Assembly: GCA_947359465.1 (NCBI GenBank)
Contig: OX375877.1
Span: forward strand, 55,444,944-55,508,943
Source of the DNA: Metellina segmentata
Lineage: Eukaryota > Arthropoda > Arachnida > Araneae > Tetragnathidae
Length of the DNA: 64,000 bases
Direction of reading: 5' to 3'
Shown here: in pieces, positions 9,001 to 17,772 of the stretch
Numbering within the stretch: position 1 is the stretch's first letter
How the letters are laid out: each line of letters starts with the position of its first letter
The notes under the pieces: model-generated
The model's input: only the letters and a program-made list of their open reading frames with translations
The model's database searches: none
What the model was told of the DNA's origin: nothing
Program-made: the position numbers and the translations under genes

Positions 9001-11925
9001 TCTACTACCGAAATTCGATGCCTGCCCAGAAATACGTCAACAATCTCTGGATGCGTAAGAACAACAAAAGACCTGTGAAAATGAAAACATTTTCCTTCAT
9101 TACTAATGCAAGGAAGACTTTTCCGACAGTAGCTTAAATTCAGAACATAGAAGACAGATAAACGAGTCAGCTAATGATACGAGATAAAACTTTCTTTGTC
9201 ACAGAACAGAAAACAATGCTTAGTGTTCATTAATATTATCAAAATTTGTAAGACACATTAAAGGCTGTATTATTCTCATATTGCAATTATTAAGAGATCT
9301 AAATATGTCTGAACTAATATTTAATGATTTTAGTAATACGTTAAAAAATATAAACAAATACTTCAAAGTTTCTTAGAGTGGTAAAATCTTTACTTACCAA
9401 CTGTCAAAGATACTCGCTACAGTTAAAACGTATTTTGGACTTATAAGAGATCCTAGTCCTACAAAGCTATGATTATACCAGATCCTTGCCTAGGATTATA
9501 AAAGGTAGGATTTAATACAAAATACACAGAAAGGAAGCGTAAAATTCTCGTGTATATTAATATGCAAATAATTAGCACAGTGCCACATTATTTGACAGGT
9601 TGAAACCCATAACGGTTACAGGAAAAGCAAGTCTCAGCGCATTGGTACACTTAGTAACTACTATACTGGAAAGCAAAATTTACAGAAGGTAGGTAGTTAA
9701 TTTACGTCACACTGGTGCTACACAACGGGTTATTGGTGACTGTCAGGGATCCATCCCCTAGGTACCCAGACAAAATCGCATAATTTTGAGCTACAGTTAG
9801 ATAACGAGGTAACGCCAGAGCTGGCATCCCACTCTCCAAACTTCCACACCATACCAACACGGCAAAGCTTAATGAAAGCATTACTTTTAAAGGTATATTC
9901 ATTAGAATGCTGGTGCATACTTAAATTTTGAAATCGTGACTTTAGTGGTCTTGGAATGGGTTCTGTTACTTACAGTAATGCACCCGAAAGATCAATATAC
10001 AAGGGGTGTTCAAATGAAAAGGTACGAAACGTTGTAACAACGTAACCGTAAACATACTTGCCTATGCCGCTATGGGAGGACGTAGGGAGACATCTAGGGA
10101 TGCGGTTGGTATCTCGGGCGCGGATCGGAGCATGCGCAGGAGAGAGCAGAGGCTCTTATAACGAGTGACGTCCAATTGACGCTGCAGTGCGTGTGAGGAC
10201 AGGATGGCGTTCACATTGCAAAATTCGATTACTGAGGAACAGCGAGGCGTTATCCGATTTTTGACAGCGATAGGTGTTAAACCAGCCGTTATTAATCGCC
10301 GGATGGTGACCGTATACGGGGAAGACTGTGTGTCCGACAAGTCATTGAGAAAATGGAGTGCCCGTTTTCGTGCAGGCCATGAGCCTTTGGTTGATGGACC
10401 CGACACCAGGCCAGGCAAACACAGTCATTACGGTCTAGCTCATCGACAAGGTTGACGACCTAGTGTTTAGTGATTGGGGTGTCACATTGCGAATTCTGGA
10501 AGTGAAGGTGGATGTCACCATTGGAACAGTGTAGACAATGTTCACGACAGGTTGCGTTGTCGGAAGGTTTGCACTCAGTGAGTTCCGAAGCAGATCACCG
10601 GAAGGAACTGCGTATGGGGCTTGCACTTCAACATCTGTTTCGGTATCATGAAGACCCCGCTTTCCTATAGCGGATCGTCACAGGTGATGAGAGCTGGTGC
10701 CATCACTCGAGCCAGAGACAAAGCGGGACAGCATGCGTCGTCATCTCCCCCTAAAAAGTTCAAAGCCGTGGCGTCAGCAGGGAATGTGTCGCTCGCCGTC
10801 TTTTTCGACGTCCGCTACTTGTTGAATTCCTCGAGCACAGAAGAACCATTAACTCGGATGGGTACTCTGAGACACTCTGAAGCCTTTGCAGGTCCATCAA
10901 GAACAAAAGACCGGAGCTGCTCACGTAGGGTGTGGTTCTGGTCCATTATAACGCGCGTCCACACGTCTCCAGGGTCACACACGCGGAACTGGCCAAGTTC
11001 AAGTGGGAGCAGCTTGACCATCCGCCCTACAGCCCGGACATGTCACCCTGCGACTTCCATGGGTTTGGTCCCCTGAAAAAATACATCTGAGAGGGAAGCG
11101 CTTCAACTCGGACGACGAACTCAAGGACGCTGTGAAGGACAGGGTCTCGTCACGGCCACAGGAATTCTGGAAACAAGGAATCCTTCAGCTCGTTAATCAA
11201 TGGGATCGTTGTGCTCAGGCCTATGATGTACACTTTGAATAAAGTCTTCATTTATACCCGCAGTGGCCTTTCGTACCTTTTCATTTGAACAACCCTTGTG
11301 TGTATGCAAACGTGTTGAAAAGCCTGCATTGCTTCGAGGTGGTCATACAACCTACAATTGACCTCATTCACCTATCTTTTATAAATTTTCAAAATTACTC
11401 TCCGGTCACTTGATACCTAGTGTAGTATGAATTCGAAGACATTTAATCATCGGTTCGGTAACTACCTATATGGGTTTAGTATCACTTTCGAATTTCCAAT
11501 TCATTTCATTGCCAAGTTGCAGCTGAAAATATTTATGTTCTATAACTTTTGCACAGCAGCATATTGCAAGAATACAGTCATGGGTAAAGACATTAATATA
11601 TTTGACATCACTGATATCAAAACGACCGTTCCTATGATTTAAATAGTTAGATTTACTGGATAGTTAGCATCCTCAGTTGTAAATGTTAAGTTACGCTTTT
11701 GGTTATTTCTACATCCCTTTCCCTGGGGAACTGTTTCATGTACTGTTCATTGTACATGAGTAAAACAATAAAAATTATTTCCTCCGAAAATATATTTCAC
11801 GCTTAGTAAATGAACCTTTCTTTTAAAAACAAAAAGTGAACTTACAATCCATGGAAATTCAAACGGATGAGCTTCATTTTTATCAGCCTTCCACCGTACG
11901 TCACGTTCGTTAGGGAGTCCACAAT
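2886..11925 (-). CDS. Gene A: serine-protease homologue (trypsin fold, catalytically degraded), 5 exons found
   Basis: Exons in transcript order: 11846-11925, 9398-9489, 8786-9072, 5565-5698, 2886-3050. They give 252 codons including the stop once the first partial codon is set aside. All junctions are GT/AG and codon phases match throughout. The product is one S1 (chymotrypsin-fold) domain, presumably secreted. Asp102 (NDLALLQL) and Ser195 (GESGKP) are visible. The activation site that should read R-IVGG reads RWKAD, His57 is Ser (LTVAS), Cys42 and Cys58 are both absent, and Asp194 is Glu. Serine-protease homologues in arthropods act as non-catalytic cofactors in immunity or clotting; that role is inference here. 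The 5' end is missing: the first exon found starts with two bases of a split codon, so at least one exon lies in 11926-17547. An ageing pseudogene is possible, but no stop or frameshift was seen. Confidence 0.8.
3215..5478. repeat. Four near-identical 565-bp tandem repeats in the last intron of gene A
   Basis: Units start at 3215, 3781, 4346 and 4911 and are 565-568 bp long. They differ by only a few substitutions and by homopolymer length (the T run and the A run). Each unit holds a short inverted pair, ATACCCAGGG...CTGGGTAT, and a 62-codon open frame with only a TTG start. Near-identity shows recent amplification. The whole array sits between two gene A exons. The frame is not called as a gene because it has no ATG and no recognisable product. 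Whether the unit came from a mobile element is unknown. Confidence 0.93.
5565..5698 (-). CDS. Gene A exon 4 (S1 domain, primary-specificity loop)
   Basis: Acceptor TTTCAG and donor GAG|GTATTA. It starts with two bases completing a split codon and ends in phase 0. The protein includes DPVSDVLLTGD and then NMICATDKDRSICE, matching the 'NMLCAG...D.C' block before the active-site serine in trypsins. The residue at the position of Asp189 appears to be Ser, so no trypsin-like pocket is expected. Confidence 0.83.
6192..6470 (-). other. 92-codon open frame of unknown nature inside gene A intron 3
   Basis: A minus-strand ATG-to-stop frame with ordinary amino-acid composition (for example KILQIGVYDKFLNP and NGTVRLSHIKGRK). 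I do not recognise it. The second half faintly recalls the post-pore segment of ionotropic-receptor ligand-gated channels ('...G+Y.KW...'), but that is too weak to name it. It could be a degraded exon of an unrelated gene carried in the intron, like the pieces at 7434-7600 and 8579-8685. Confidence 0.25.
6496..7350 (+). mobile_element. Non-autonomous Helitron-like element
   Basis: The left end TCTCTACTATTATAAAATG is a typical animal Helitron 5' end (TC start). The right end is ...GGGCAATGCCGGGCTAGCC...GGCTAG followed by T, fitting the Helitron CTAG|T terminus with an upstream palindrome. No terminal inverted repeats and no Rep/helicase coding were seen, so it is a deletion derivative. Internal segments recur in diverged form at 18700-19380. 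The CTAG end and TC start are direct observations; the family call is inference. Confidence 0.6.
7434..7600 (-). other. Unidentified coding-like fragment in gene A intron 3
   Basis: A minus-strand frame stays open for about 55 codons and includes LTIVYDDAHWNMSLVLMGKK. The composition is protein-like rather than random AT-rich. No splice acceptor was found at its upstream side. The mariner at 7670-8578 separates it from the fragment at 8579-8685. Possibly remains of one exon or one older element; function unknown. Confidence 0.25.
7670..8578 (-). mobile_element. Mariner transposon copy 1 (degenerate), TA target duplication
   Basis: Inverted repeats CGAGGGTAAGTCAAAAATTA at 7672 and its complement ending at 8576 are flanked by TA on both sides. 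Length is about 0.9 kb. It carries a broken transposase on the minus strand and shares ends with the copy at 48505-49392. It sits in gene A intron 3. Confidence 0.92.
7690..8459 (-). pseudogene. Mariner transposase, frameshifted
   Basis: Starts at the ATG at 8459 with [15 protein letters not shown], the N-terminal helix-turn-helix of mariner/SETMAR-type transposases. Pieces in other frames downstream include the C-terminal region (around 7690-7890). A poly-A run near 8303-8315 and several frame changes break it. Catalytic aspartates cannot all be read in one frame, so it is inactive. Confidence 0.82.
8579..8685 (-). other. Possible exon remnant, weakly Methyltransf_FA-like
   Basis: On the minus strand a good acceptor (TTTTTACAG at 8686-8694) is followed by an open frame with SYLKFHLTWNNGTIIKW. 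This recalls the 'FW..W.nG.I.vG' core of the farnesoic-acid O-methyltransferase-like domain. It runs into a stop at the mariner insertion point. Its phase does not fit gene A, whose flanking exons already join correctly without it. Probably a fossil exon from another gene; low certainty. Confidence 0.25.
8786..9072 (-). CDS. Gene A exon 3 (Asp102 exon)
   Basis: Acceptor TTTTCACAG and donor AAGAT|GTAATT; 287 bp, with one base of a split codon at each end. It encodes VFLGRHRISVVEENF, then YDNDLALLQLKEP carrying the catalytic Asp102, then YRPICLP and SVSWGRMS (the 'GWGR' strand, with Ser for the first Gly). Equivalent to gene B 22459-22700. It is longer by 45 bp, all before the GWG block. Confidence 0.87.
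9398..9489 (-). CDS. Gene A exon 2 (His57 region, His replaced)
   Basis: 92 bp, phase 0 start, ends with two bases of a split codon; donor TTG|GTAAGT. It encodes ARIWYNHSFVGLGSLISPKY and VLTVASIFDS. Alignment to the trypsin 'GGSLIS..+VLTAAHC' block puts Ser at position 57 and Ile at 58, and the usual Cys42 is also missing. The length is identical to gene B 31034-31125, which supports common origin. The polypyrimidine tract before the acceptor is short (ATAATCCTAG), so the acceptor is the least certain boundary. Confidence 0.8.
9689..9890 (-). repeat. tRNA-derived SINE fragment (3' and central part)
   Basis: Matches the SINE at 15515-15829: blocks such as GCTACACAACGGGTTATTG, ACCCAGACAAAATC...TTTGAGCTACAGT and CATCCCACTCTCCAAACTTC recur in the same order. 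The tRNA-like head is missing. Lies in gene A intron 1. Confidence 0.65.
9998..11300 (+). mobile_element. Mariner transposon copy 2, a different family
   Basis: Inverted repeats CAAGGGGTGTTCAAATGAAA at 10000 and the complement ending CAACCCTTG at 11298. The left flank has TA; the right flank reads TG, a decayed TA. It is GC-richer than its surroundings, consistent with an imported element. Confidence 0.92.
10204..11242 (+). pseudogene. Mariner transposase, frameshifted
   Basis: Starts MAFTLQNSITEEQRG and continues with the mariner helix-turn-helix and a WSARFRAGHE motif, then breaks near 10453. Later frames carry GDESWCHHS-like, FFDVR and FNSDDELKDAVKD segments of the catalytic and C-terminal regions, ending at a stop at 11240-11242. 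At least three frame changes; inactive. Confidence 0.82.
11320..11400 (-). repeat. Short dispersed repeat (pair with 12395-12475)
   Basis: AGGTGGTCATACAACCTACA here and AGGTGGTCATGCAACCTACA at 12426 share flanking similarity over about 70 bp. On the minus strand both can be read as a DHLEAM-like peptide. Probably an old mobile-element fragment; family unknown. Confidence 0.4.
11846..11925 (-). CDS. Gene A exon 1 found (start of S1 domain, activation site lost)
   Basis: Acceptor TGCACAG, donor ATT|GTAAGT. The first two bases complete a codon begun in an unseen upstream exon; the end is phase 0. The frame reads CGLPNERDVRWKADKNEAH and then PFEFPWI. The CG.PN and EFPW motifs are the usual frame around the activation cleavage site of arthropod S1 proteases, but RIVGG is replaced by RWKAD. 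Counterpart of gene B 42202-42284, which keeps RIIGG. Confidence 0.8.
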
Positions 11926-12049
11926 CTGTGCATAGTGAAGCAAATTATGTCATTTCTGGGAAACAACATATTTTTCATGGAAAGAGAATGAAACATCTGT
12001 AAACACCAAAATGAATTGACCAAAGGGAGGTAATTATCGTCGCATAGTA

Positions 12050-12270
12050 ACACCTTGTAACTTTTAACGGTCAGATGACGCAGTAAACGCATGAGCTGGC
12101 ACCTCACTCTCCTAAATTCCACATCATGCAAACGTGAGGATATTTAAGACTGATTTAACGTGCTCCAGCCCAAACGTACACGACGGTCTTTTGTTGTATC
12201 GAATTCACAACCTTCCGTTTGCCCTAATCCGCTACTCTTCCTACCAAGCTACACTGGGTCCACACAAAAT
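12050..12270 (-). repeat. tRNA-derived SINE remnant
   Basis: Contains the SINE central block (GTCAGATGACGCAGTAAACGC...GAGCTGGCACC, then GATTTAACGTGCTCCAG) and a decayed head (AACCTTCCGTTTGCCC...CTACTC) like that of the SINE at 32256-32707. Minus-oriented. Confidence 0.6.
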
Positions 12271-12475
12271 TGGTAAAAGAAAGTAGTGGAAATTGTTTTC
12301 ACCGAAATTCCCTAATGAATATATGAAATCAAAAGTAAACTTTCATCATCAGAAAATCAAAAGGCATTATTTAGAGATTTAAAAGATAAACATTTCCAAT
12401 CGTGGTGGAGAGCTTTCATGGCTTCCAGGTGGTCATGCAACCTACATGGTACTCGGAGGTACGTCAAATCTTCGT

Positions 12476-13394
12476 CACGATATAGAGGAACAATACAATT
12501 AATCCTTTATATCACAAACGTTGTTGCAATTATAGTTTTAGTTGAATGAAAGAGAGTTTTAATAAAGTTCACTCTCTCCAGTCTTAGTTATTAATAATTC
12601 AAATAAAAAAATATCTATATGGAGAGAATATAAGACTCAGAAAAATACCCGCAATATAGGAGCGAGTTATGCTCCGAATCAGTTAACCATACATGTCTTC
12701 ATATAAAGAGGAGACATGCATTCTTTCAGGATGGATAAACATCCGCGCCTTACCCCGAAGTTGAACCAGGAATCTTTGAATTCAAAAGCAACATTCATAC
12801 CTCTGTGTATAACCTTTCAGTTCCCGCCCGTTTTAGTTCACAGTGCCTTACAAAAGATGCATATCTACCATTTCCGAAGTTGTATAGCCATGCATGCTGT
12901 TGATAATTTGAGTGGGGAGTAACGCCTTAAGCCACAGAAACAATGTTACAAACTGATCTAAACAGCGCCCTCTACCATCTAACTTCAGAATTTCCGGACA
13001 CACACATTTATTCACAAAAAAAATTTACTTTCGGCCGCTCTATCACTCTTTACAATTAGGTTACAAGTCTATCAGCTTGTATTATTGATTATCATTCCTT
13101 TCCAATTCTGTTATGATGTGGTGTAATTCTCTTTTATGTTGAAATAAACCTTTACATTTTCTTCCTATAAAATTTTTAATTATTTCTATTTTCAATGCAA
13201 TTTCTGTCTAACAAAAAGACCCTGAAGAACCTGTTGATGGATCCATCTCATATAATTTATTCCTATTCTTCTCTGACATTGGTTTTATAAACTTTTTAGA
13301 TTTTAAAATATGACCATATTCGAGCTATATACATATATATTATGTCTTTATTTTAGTTCTTATGAAGTCTTTTACGAAAGACACTAATACGTAA
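12476..13394. other. Intergenic DNA without recognised gene
   Basis: No exon, inverted-repeat element or RNA gene was recognised. The 5' exon or exons of gene A should lie somewhere in 11926-17547, but I could not point to one. A SINE-head-like scrap (CCGCGCCTTACCCCGAAGTTGAACCAGG in part) lies near 12745-12775. Confidence 0.4.
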
Positions 13395-13452
13395 TGTTTG
13401 GCGCAGCATGGCCAAATATGGCCCCTGTGCTATAAAACACCAACCAACCAAA
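13395..13452 (+). repeat. Retroposon 3' tail fragment
   Basis: GGCCCCTGTGCTATAAAACACCAACCAACC looks like the end of a LINE or SINE with a short (CCAA)n tail. Only about 60 bp is recognisable. Confidence 0.35.
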
Positions 13453-14359
13453 AGAGCTAATCCTTCACGTTTAATAAATTTCGTCCCAAATGGAAGCCAT
13501 TTTTTCAGCAATGTATATACAAACTTCAAAACAATGGATGTCTTACATTTTAGTTATTGTCTTGCATGTTAAGTGAAAAAACATATTTTAAAAACAGAAG
13601 ATTTTACAGAAAAAATGAACCCTCTTATTTTTTTTTTGTCACTTTGTAGAAGCATTAACTATACTAAGTACTTTAATTTCTATATTGACAAAAATGAGGA
13701 CCGGTAAAAATTTAGATTTCTAAATAGAAGCTATTCTTCTAATGACATATGTATTTCAAAATGGTTGTCCTCTCACAGTGCAAAAATGACCATAGCTTAT
13801 TTAACAATGATCATATTTGAATTTTTATGATGTATAGTTCAAAGGAAATTCACATTAAATGTAAAAATAACAATGCAACGTTAAATTAGTCCTATGAAAA
13901 TTTTAATTTTCTTTTCATATGGCTTCTTGGGAGAACTAAATTAAATACCATTGCAGAAAAATTGTTTGCATTTATTAAAATTATTTAAAAAAGTACTTCG
14001 AAAAGTGCCATGGGTTTTATAATATTTGATCCAATACTTCTGTTAAATATATTTACATTTATTGTAAGGGCGCATTGTTTACATTGAAATAGTTTTCTTT
14101 ACTGTTTCTTACCTTAATTAGAATTAGAAATGCACTTATTACAGCCCCAAATGAATAAGACTATGCCATTATTGTATGTAAATAAATATACGCTCAATAT
14201 AATACACAATTTAGCTAAGTTGACATTACGAAAATATTTTAAGCTGATTGAATATTATATCAGAAAAAATTGAACATGTGATAATTTACTTCAAGTTGAT
14301 AGAATAAAATTGAAATACCTGGACACTGGAATATTTTTAAATACATATAACCTCAAAAA

Positions 14360-15097
14360 TTAAGGGGGTCCGGGACACAAAAATCGTGAAATTTTGGATT
14401 TTTTTTTTATTATTTTAAGAAATTCTATGTGTATTTCTACTTAAAATGACGTCTAAATCATGTTTTTATCTTAATTAGAACTAGAGATGTAATAATATTT
14501 GTGGTGCGTTGTTTTGAAAATCTAACACTCTTAACAGTTGTCGTCATGGCAACAACACTTGTCTTTAAAACTTTAAATGCGTTTTTCTCCATGATACATT
14601 TTTTCATGATTTCCTGTATTCAAATTGCAAAAGTCGAAAACCGATAAACTTTAAGGGTTGAAATTTGGAATATATCTTTTTCAAACATTATGCTTTAATT
14701 TTGATTCAGCAAATTTGAAACAAATATTTACTTTTAAAAATATGACTTTTTATAAAAAAAAGTACCTTAAAATTTTCAAACATTTTCATTCAAATATTTT
14801 TGATTTTTTATTAAATTAATATTTTTTAAATTGCTGAATCTAAATTAAAGTATATAAATTTGTGAATAATGTACTGCAAGAATTTTGAAAATGGATCAAT
14901 AATATTTTGAGTTTTAGCAATTTAATATGACCCCACTTTTTTTCAAAAGATTTCAATTTAAAATTTTTAAAAAACTTTTGGAAAAATTTTGTGTTGTGAT
15001 TTTGTTGATTAGTTAGATGGGTAGTCAGTACCAAAAAATTCGAAATTCTAAATTAATAAATAAAAAATTTTTTTCAATGTGTCCCGGACCCCCTTAA
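14360..15097. mobile_element. TTAA-flanked MITE, about 740 bp
   Basis: Perfect terminal inverted repeat TTAAGGGGGTCCGGGACAC at 14360 and its complement ending at 15097. There is no coding. A second, inner inverted pair (TTTAATTTTGATTCAGCAAA near 14690-14715 against 14825-14855) would let the interior fold. Target duplication is TTAA or TA; TTAA suggests a piggyBac-type mobiliser, which is inference. Confidence 0.85.
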
Positions 15098-15340
15098 AGA
15101 ACGATGTGAATTATCTAGAAATGTTTTCACCATTTTTAAATAAAATGCAACGACATTAATATTGATGATAAAGCTGAAAGCGTTATTGTATGATTCATTT
15201 TGTCTTGTGGTTTGGTAACAGTAAAATTAATTTATTCCCAAGACATTATTATATGTCCTTGCTGTTGCAGTTAGGAGAGAAATTGCAAATTTATAAATTT
15301 GCATTCAATATCCATTTCATGCTCCATACTTGGAATGAAG

Positions 15341-15405
15341 GTAGGTAGGTATTTTAATTAACGTCGTACTGGAGCAACACATCGGGCTATTGACAACTGT
15401 CCGCT
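15341..15405 (-). repeat. SINE 3'-end fragment
   Basis: AATTAACGTCGTACTGGAGCAACACATCGGGCTATTGAC (partly quoted) repeats the 3' portion of the SINE next to it at 15515-15829. A separate truncated insertion or a duplication. Confidence 0.55.
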
Positions 15406-15514
15406 TGGAATAAAAAACTATGATTTCCATTACTGAGGGAAATAAGGAATTATGATTTCCCTCGCTAGGGAAAATAGATTTGGATTTGTAACGATGTAAC
15501 GTAATTGTAATTTA

Positions 15515-15829
15515 ATTTTAGTTATCGCCTTACTAGAGCAACACAATGGGCTATTGACGACGGTTCGAGATCAGTCCCTTAAGGGAAAGATCCGAGGACA
15601 ACACCTCCTAATTTTGAACCACGGTCAGATGACGAAGCAACACCTGAGCTGTCACCCCACTCTCCAAACTTCTATGCCAACCCAACGTGAGGACTTTCGG
15701 CCACGACAGATTTAAGGTGCACCAGCCGCTTCTACACCATACGCTTACGAACATCCATACCCGGATTCGAACCAGGAACCTACCGATCCAGAGGCTAACT
15801 CCTTAACCACTATACCGGTTGGTGATTTG
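15515..15829 (-). mobile_element. tRNA-derived SINE, near full length
   Basis: Read on the minus strand, the head carries TAGTGGTTAAGGAG (box A-like) and GGTTCGAATCCGGG (box B), so RNA polymerase III promoter elements are intact. It is followed by a central region shared with fragments at 9689, 12050 and 45880. Best-preserved copy of this family in the window. Confidence 0.85.
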
Positions 15830-15835
15830 TAATGA

Positions 15836-16602
15836 AAAAATGCATCAGAAAATATCTCTATTTGATGTGTTATAATTACTGAGTGTGTATAAAATAGGTA
15901 ATTAAGTATTAAAATGTGAATATTTATTTATTTAATACCCTATTTAACACAGTCGTTGATTTTTGAAACATTAAATAAGTGAAACCCTAAAAAAAAGCGA
16001 CTGATAAATGAAGTTAAAATCCAACGAATAATGATCTATGGCCAAAGGCTCAATTATTTCAAAACGAAGATATGTTTATAAAAGGTCACTCAATTTATTA
16101 TTGGTGCTTTTAATACATATTAATACTGGCTAATTCCATGCCAAAGTAAACCATAACACAGAATTTTGAAATTAGATTTTCATTCATTTTTTCTAAAAAA
16201 TTATGTACTTAATAGGTCAAACTTCTGTATTCAAAAGTGGACACAAAGTTTATGTTCTAGAATTTGGCAATACCCGGAATCAAAAGTAGAGTTTATATCC
16301 ACATGGAAGAAAGTGTGTCACACACACAATTCAATTTTTGCGCTTTGATAAAGATCCTTTAAAATTTTCTTGGCTTAAGACAGAGGACATATCGGAAATT
16401 GATTTTAGTGATCATTCAGTGAATAGACTCCATGAACCAGCATTTGATAAACGAATGCACTATACATTTTTTATATGTTAAGTTCAATGACTTAAACATG
16501 GGATAATATGTTTTCTATAATTTACTATGCAAGATTAAGAAAAATGTTTCTAATGTATGTTTTCTTAGTGTTTCAACTGTCAATAAAAATGTTTTTGTGA
16601 AG
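15836..16602. other. AT-rich intergenic DNA, nothing recognised
   Basis: No gene, repeat end or structured RNA identified. The 60-codon plus frame at 16166 has no supporting feature. Confidence 0.45.
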
Positions 16603-17003
16603 TGTAGTGTGGGTCACATTTGCCATGTAGTGTGAGTCACAAACAAAATGTCGTTATAAATTAACAATATATTTAATTAATCTATTAATAATCTGCTATT
16701 AAAGCATAATTATTTGAAGTAACAATAATTTTAAAACAAAATTTTTTGATAATCAACAGAGGAAGAAACAAGAGTGTTTGTACTTAATCAAAGTATCACT
16801 TCCCTTTCATGTAGTGTGAGTCACAGCTCAGTTTTCCCCATGTACAGAGAATATCCAGTAAGATAAATGAAATTTAGTAGCTAATATGTATAAATGAAAC
16901 CTTTACTAAACTAAAACAAGTTGCAAATCTCATTTTATTGTAATATTAATTTTTTTATGGTAGCTTTAAGATTCAAGTTTAGCTCACTTGTAGTGTGAGT
17001 CAC
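16603..17003 (+). promoter_or_regulatory. Cluster of four TGTAGTGTGRGTCAC motifs (three contain TGAGTCA)
   Basis: A 15-16 base motif occurs at 16603, 16626, 16810 and 16989, always on the plus strand and irregularly spaced. Three copies contain TGAGTCA, the AP-1/TRE consensus; the first has TGGGTCA. The sequence between copies is unrelated, so this is not a simple tandem array. It lies between the 3' end of gene B and gene A, upstream of gene A in its direction of transcription. A regulatory role is only a hypothesis. Confidence 0.35.
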
Positions 17004-17547
17004 GCATGGAACTAGCCTACTATAGTCACCTGAAACAAGGACTTAGTATTTCGAAAAATAATACATGTAGAGTTATACTTAAATGAATTAATCTGAGATA
17101 TTACAAAAATGAATGCAAACAATAGGTAATATATTTTCCACTTGAGCGCCATCTATCGGCTAATGAAACATTTATATGTGAGAGTCGTTTTCAGAGTGAA
17201 CCAATCGGACAAATAATCATTGATATATGAATAAATTAGATAATTATTGAACTAAGTAAATTTTGTTCCACTAGGGAAGAGGCACCATAATGGTAGAAAA
17301 TGGACTAGTTAGGCTGTGAATCACCCAACAAACACTACCAAAGTTGCATCACTTCCTATGGACATTTCGGTAAGATTTTCAGAACTGAGGGAATAAAATT
17401 TCTTTGAACATAAAGATTTTCTAACTTATGTTTATTGATGATTTTATGTTTATTGACTAGTTAAGGATTCTTATTTATTTTACTTCTTTTATTTCACATT
17501 GAATAATCTCCAACTATCTAGTAAAAAAAGGAAAATGGCATCTAAAA
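17004..17547. other. Downstream flank of gene B
   Basis: No gene seen. Several AATAAA-type sites on the minus strand lie around 17430-17480, within 120 bp of the gene B stop, and could serve as polyadenylation signals. Confidence 0.45.
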
Positions 17548-17772
17548 TTACTCGAAACTATATTTACTTTCCAAATTTGGATCCACTGGTAGAGGTATTT
17601 CATTGGCATTACAAGGTGGAGAAAGTTTAGTTTCATTTTTTATAAAGTTTAGGTATTTCGACACTCTTGTATAGGCAGCTGGAAAACCCTCTACTACACA
17701 GGCGGAAGAGACCACTCCAACGACAAACCATCTCTCATCGTATTTAACAAAGAGTCCGCTACCTGAGTCCAT
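17548..17772 (-). CDS. Gene B last exon (Ser195 region, C-terminal tail)
   Basis: Acceptor TTATCATAG, phase 0; stop at 17548-17550. Starts MDSGSGLF where active trypsins have GDSGGPL: Ser195 is kept, but oxyanion-hole Gly193 is Met. It continues [20 protein letters not shown] (the usual SWG is SSA) and the terminal helix [10 protein letters not shown] tail with PPCNAN and PVDPNLESK extends about 25 residues beyond the usual S1 end. Confidence 0.87.
   Translation of the reverse strand: MDSGSGLFVKYDERWFVVGVVSSACVVEGFPAAYTRVSKYLNFIKNETKLSPPCNANEIPLPVDPNLESKYSFE

Noticed and set aside
15760..15829. tRNA gene
   Set aside because: Box A and box B are present, but the sequence runs directly into SINE body and the cloverleaf ends do not pair; SINE head, not a tRNA.
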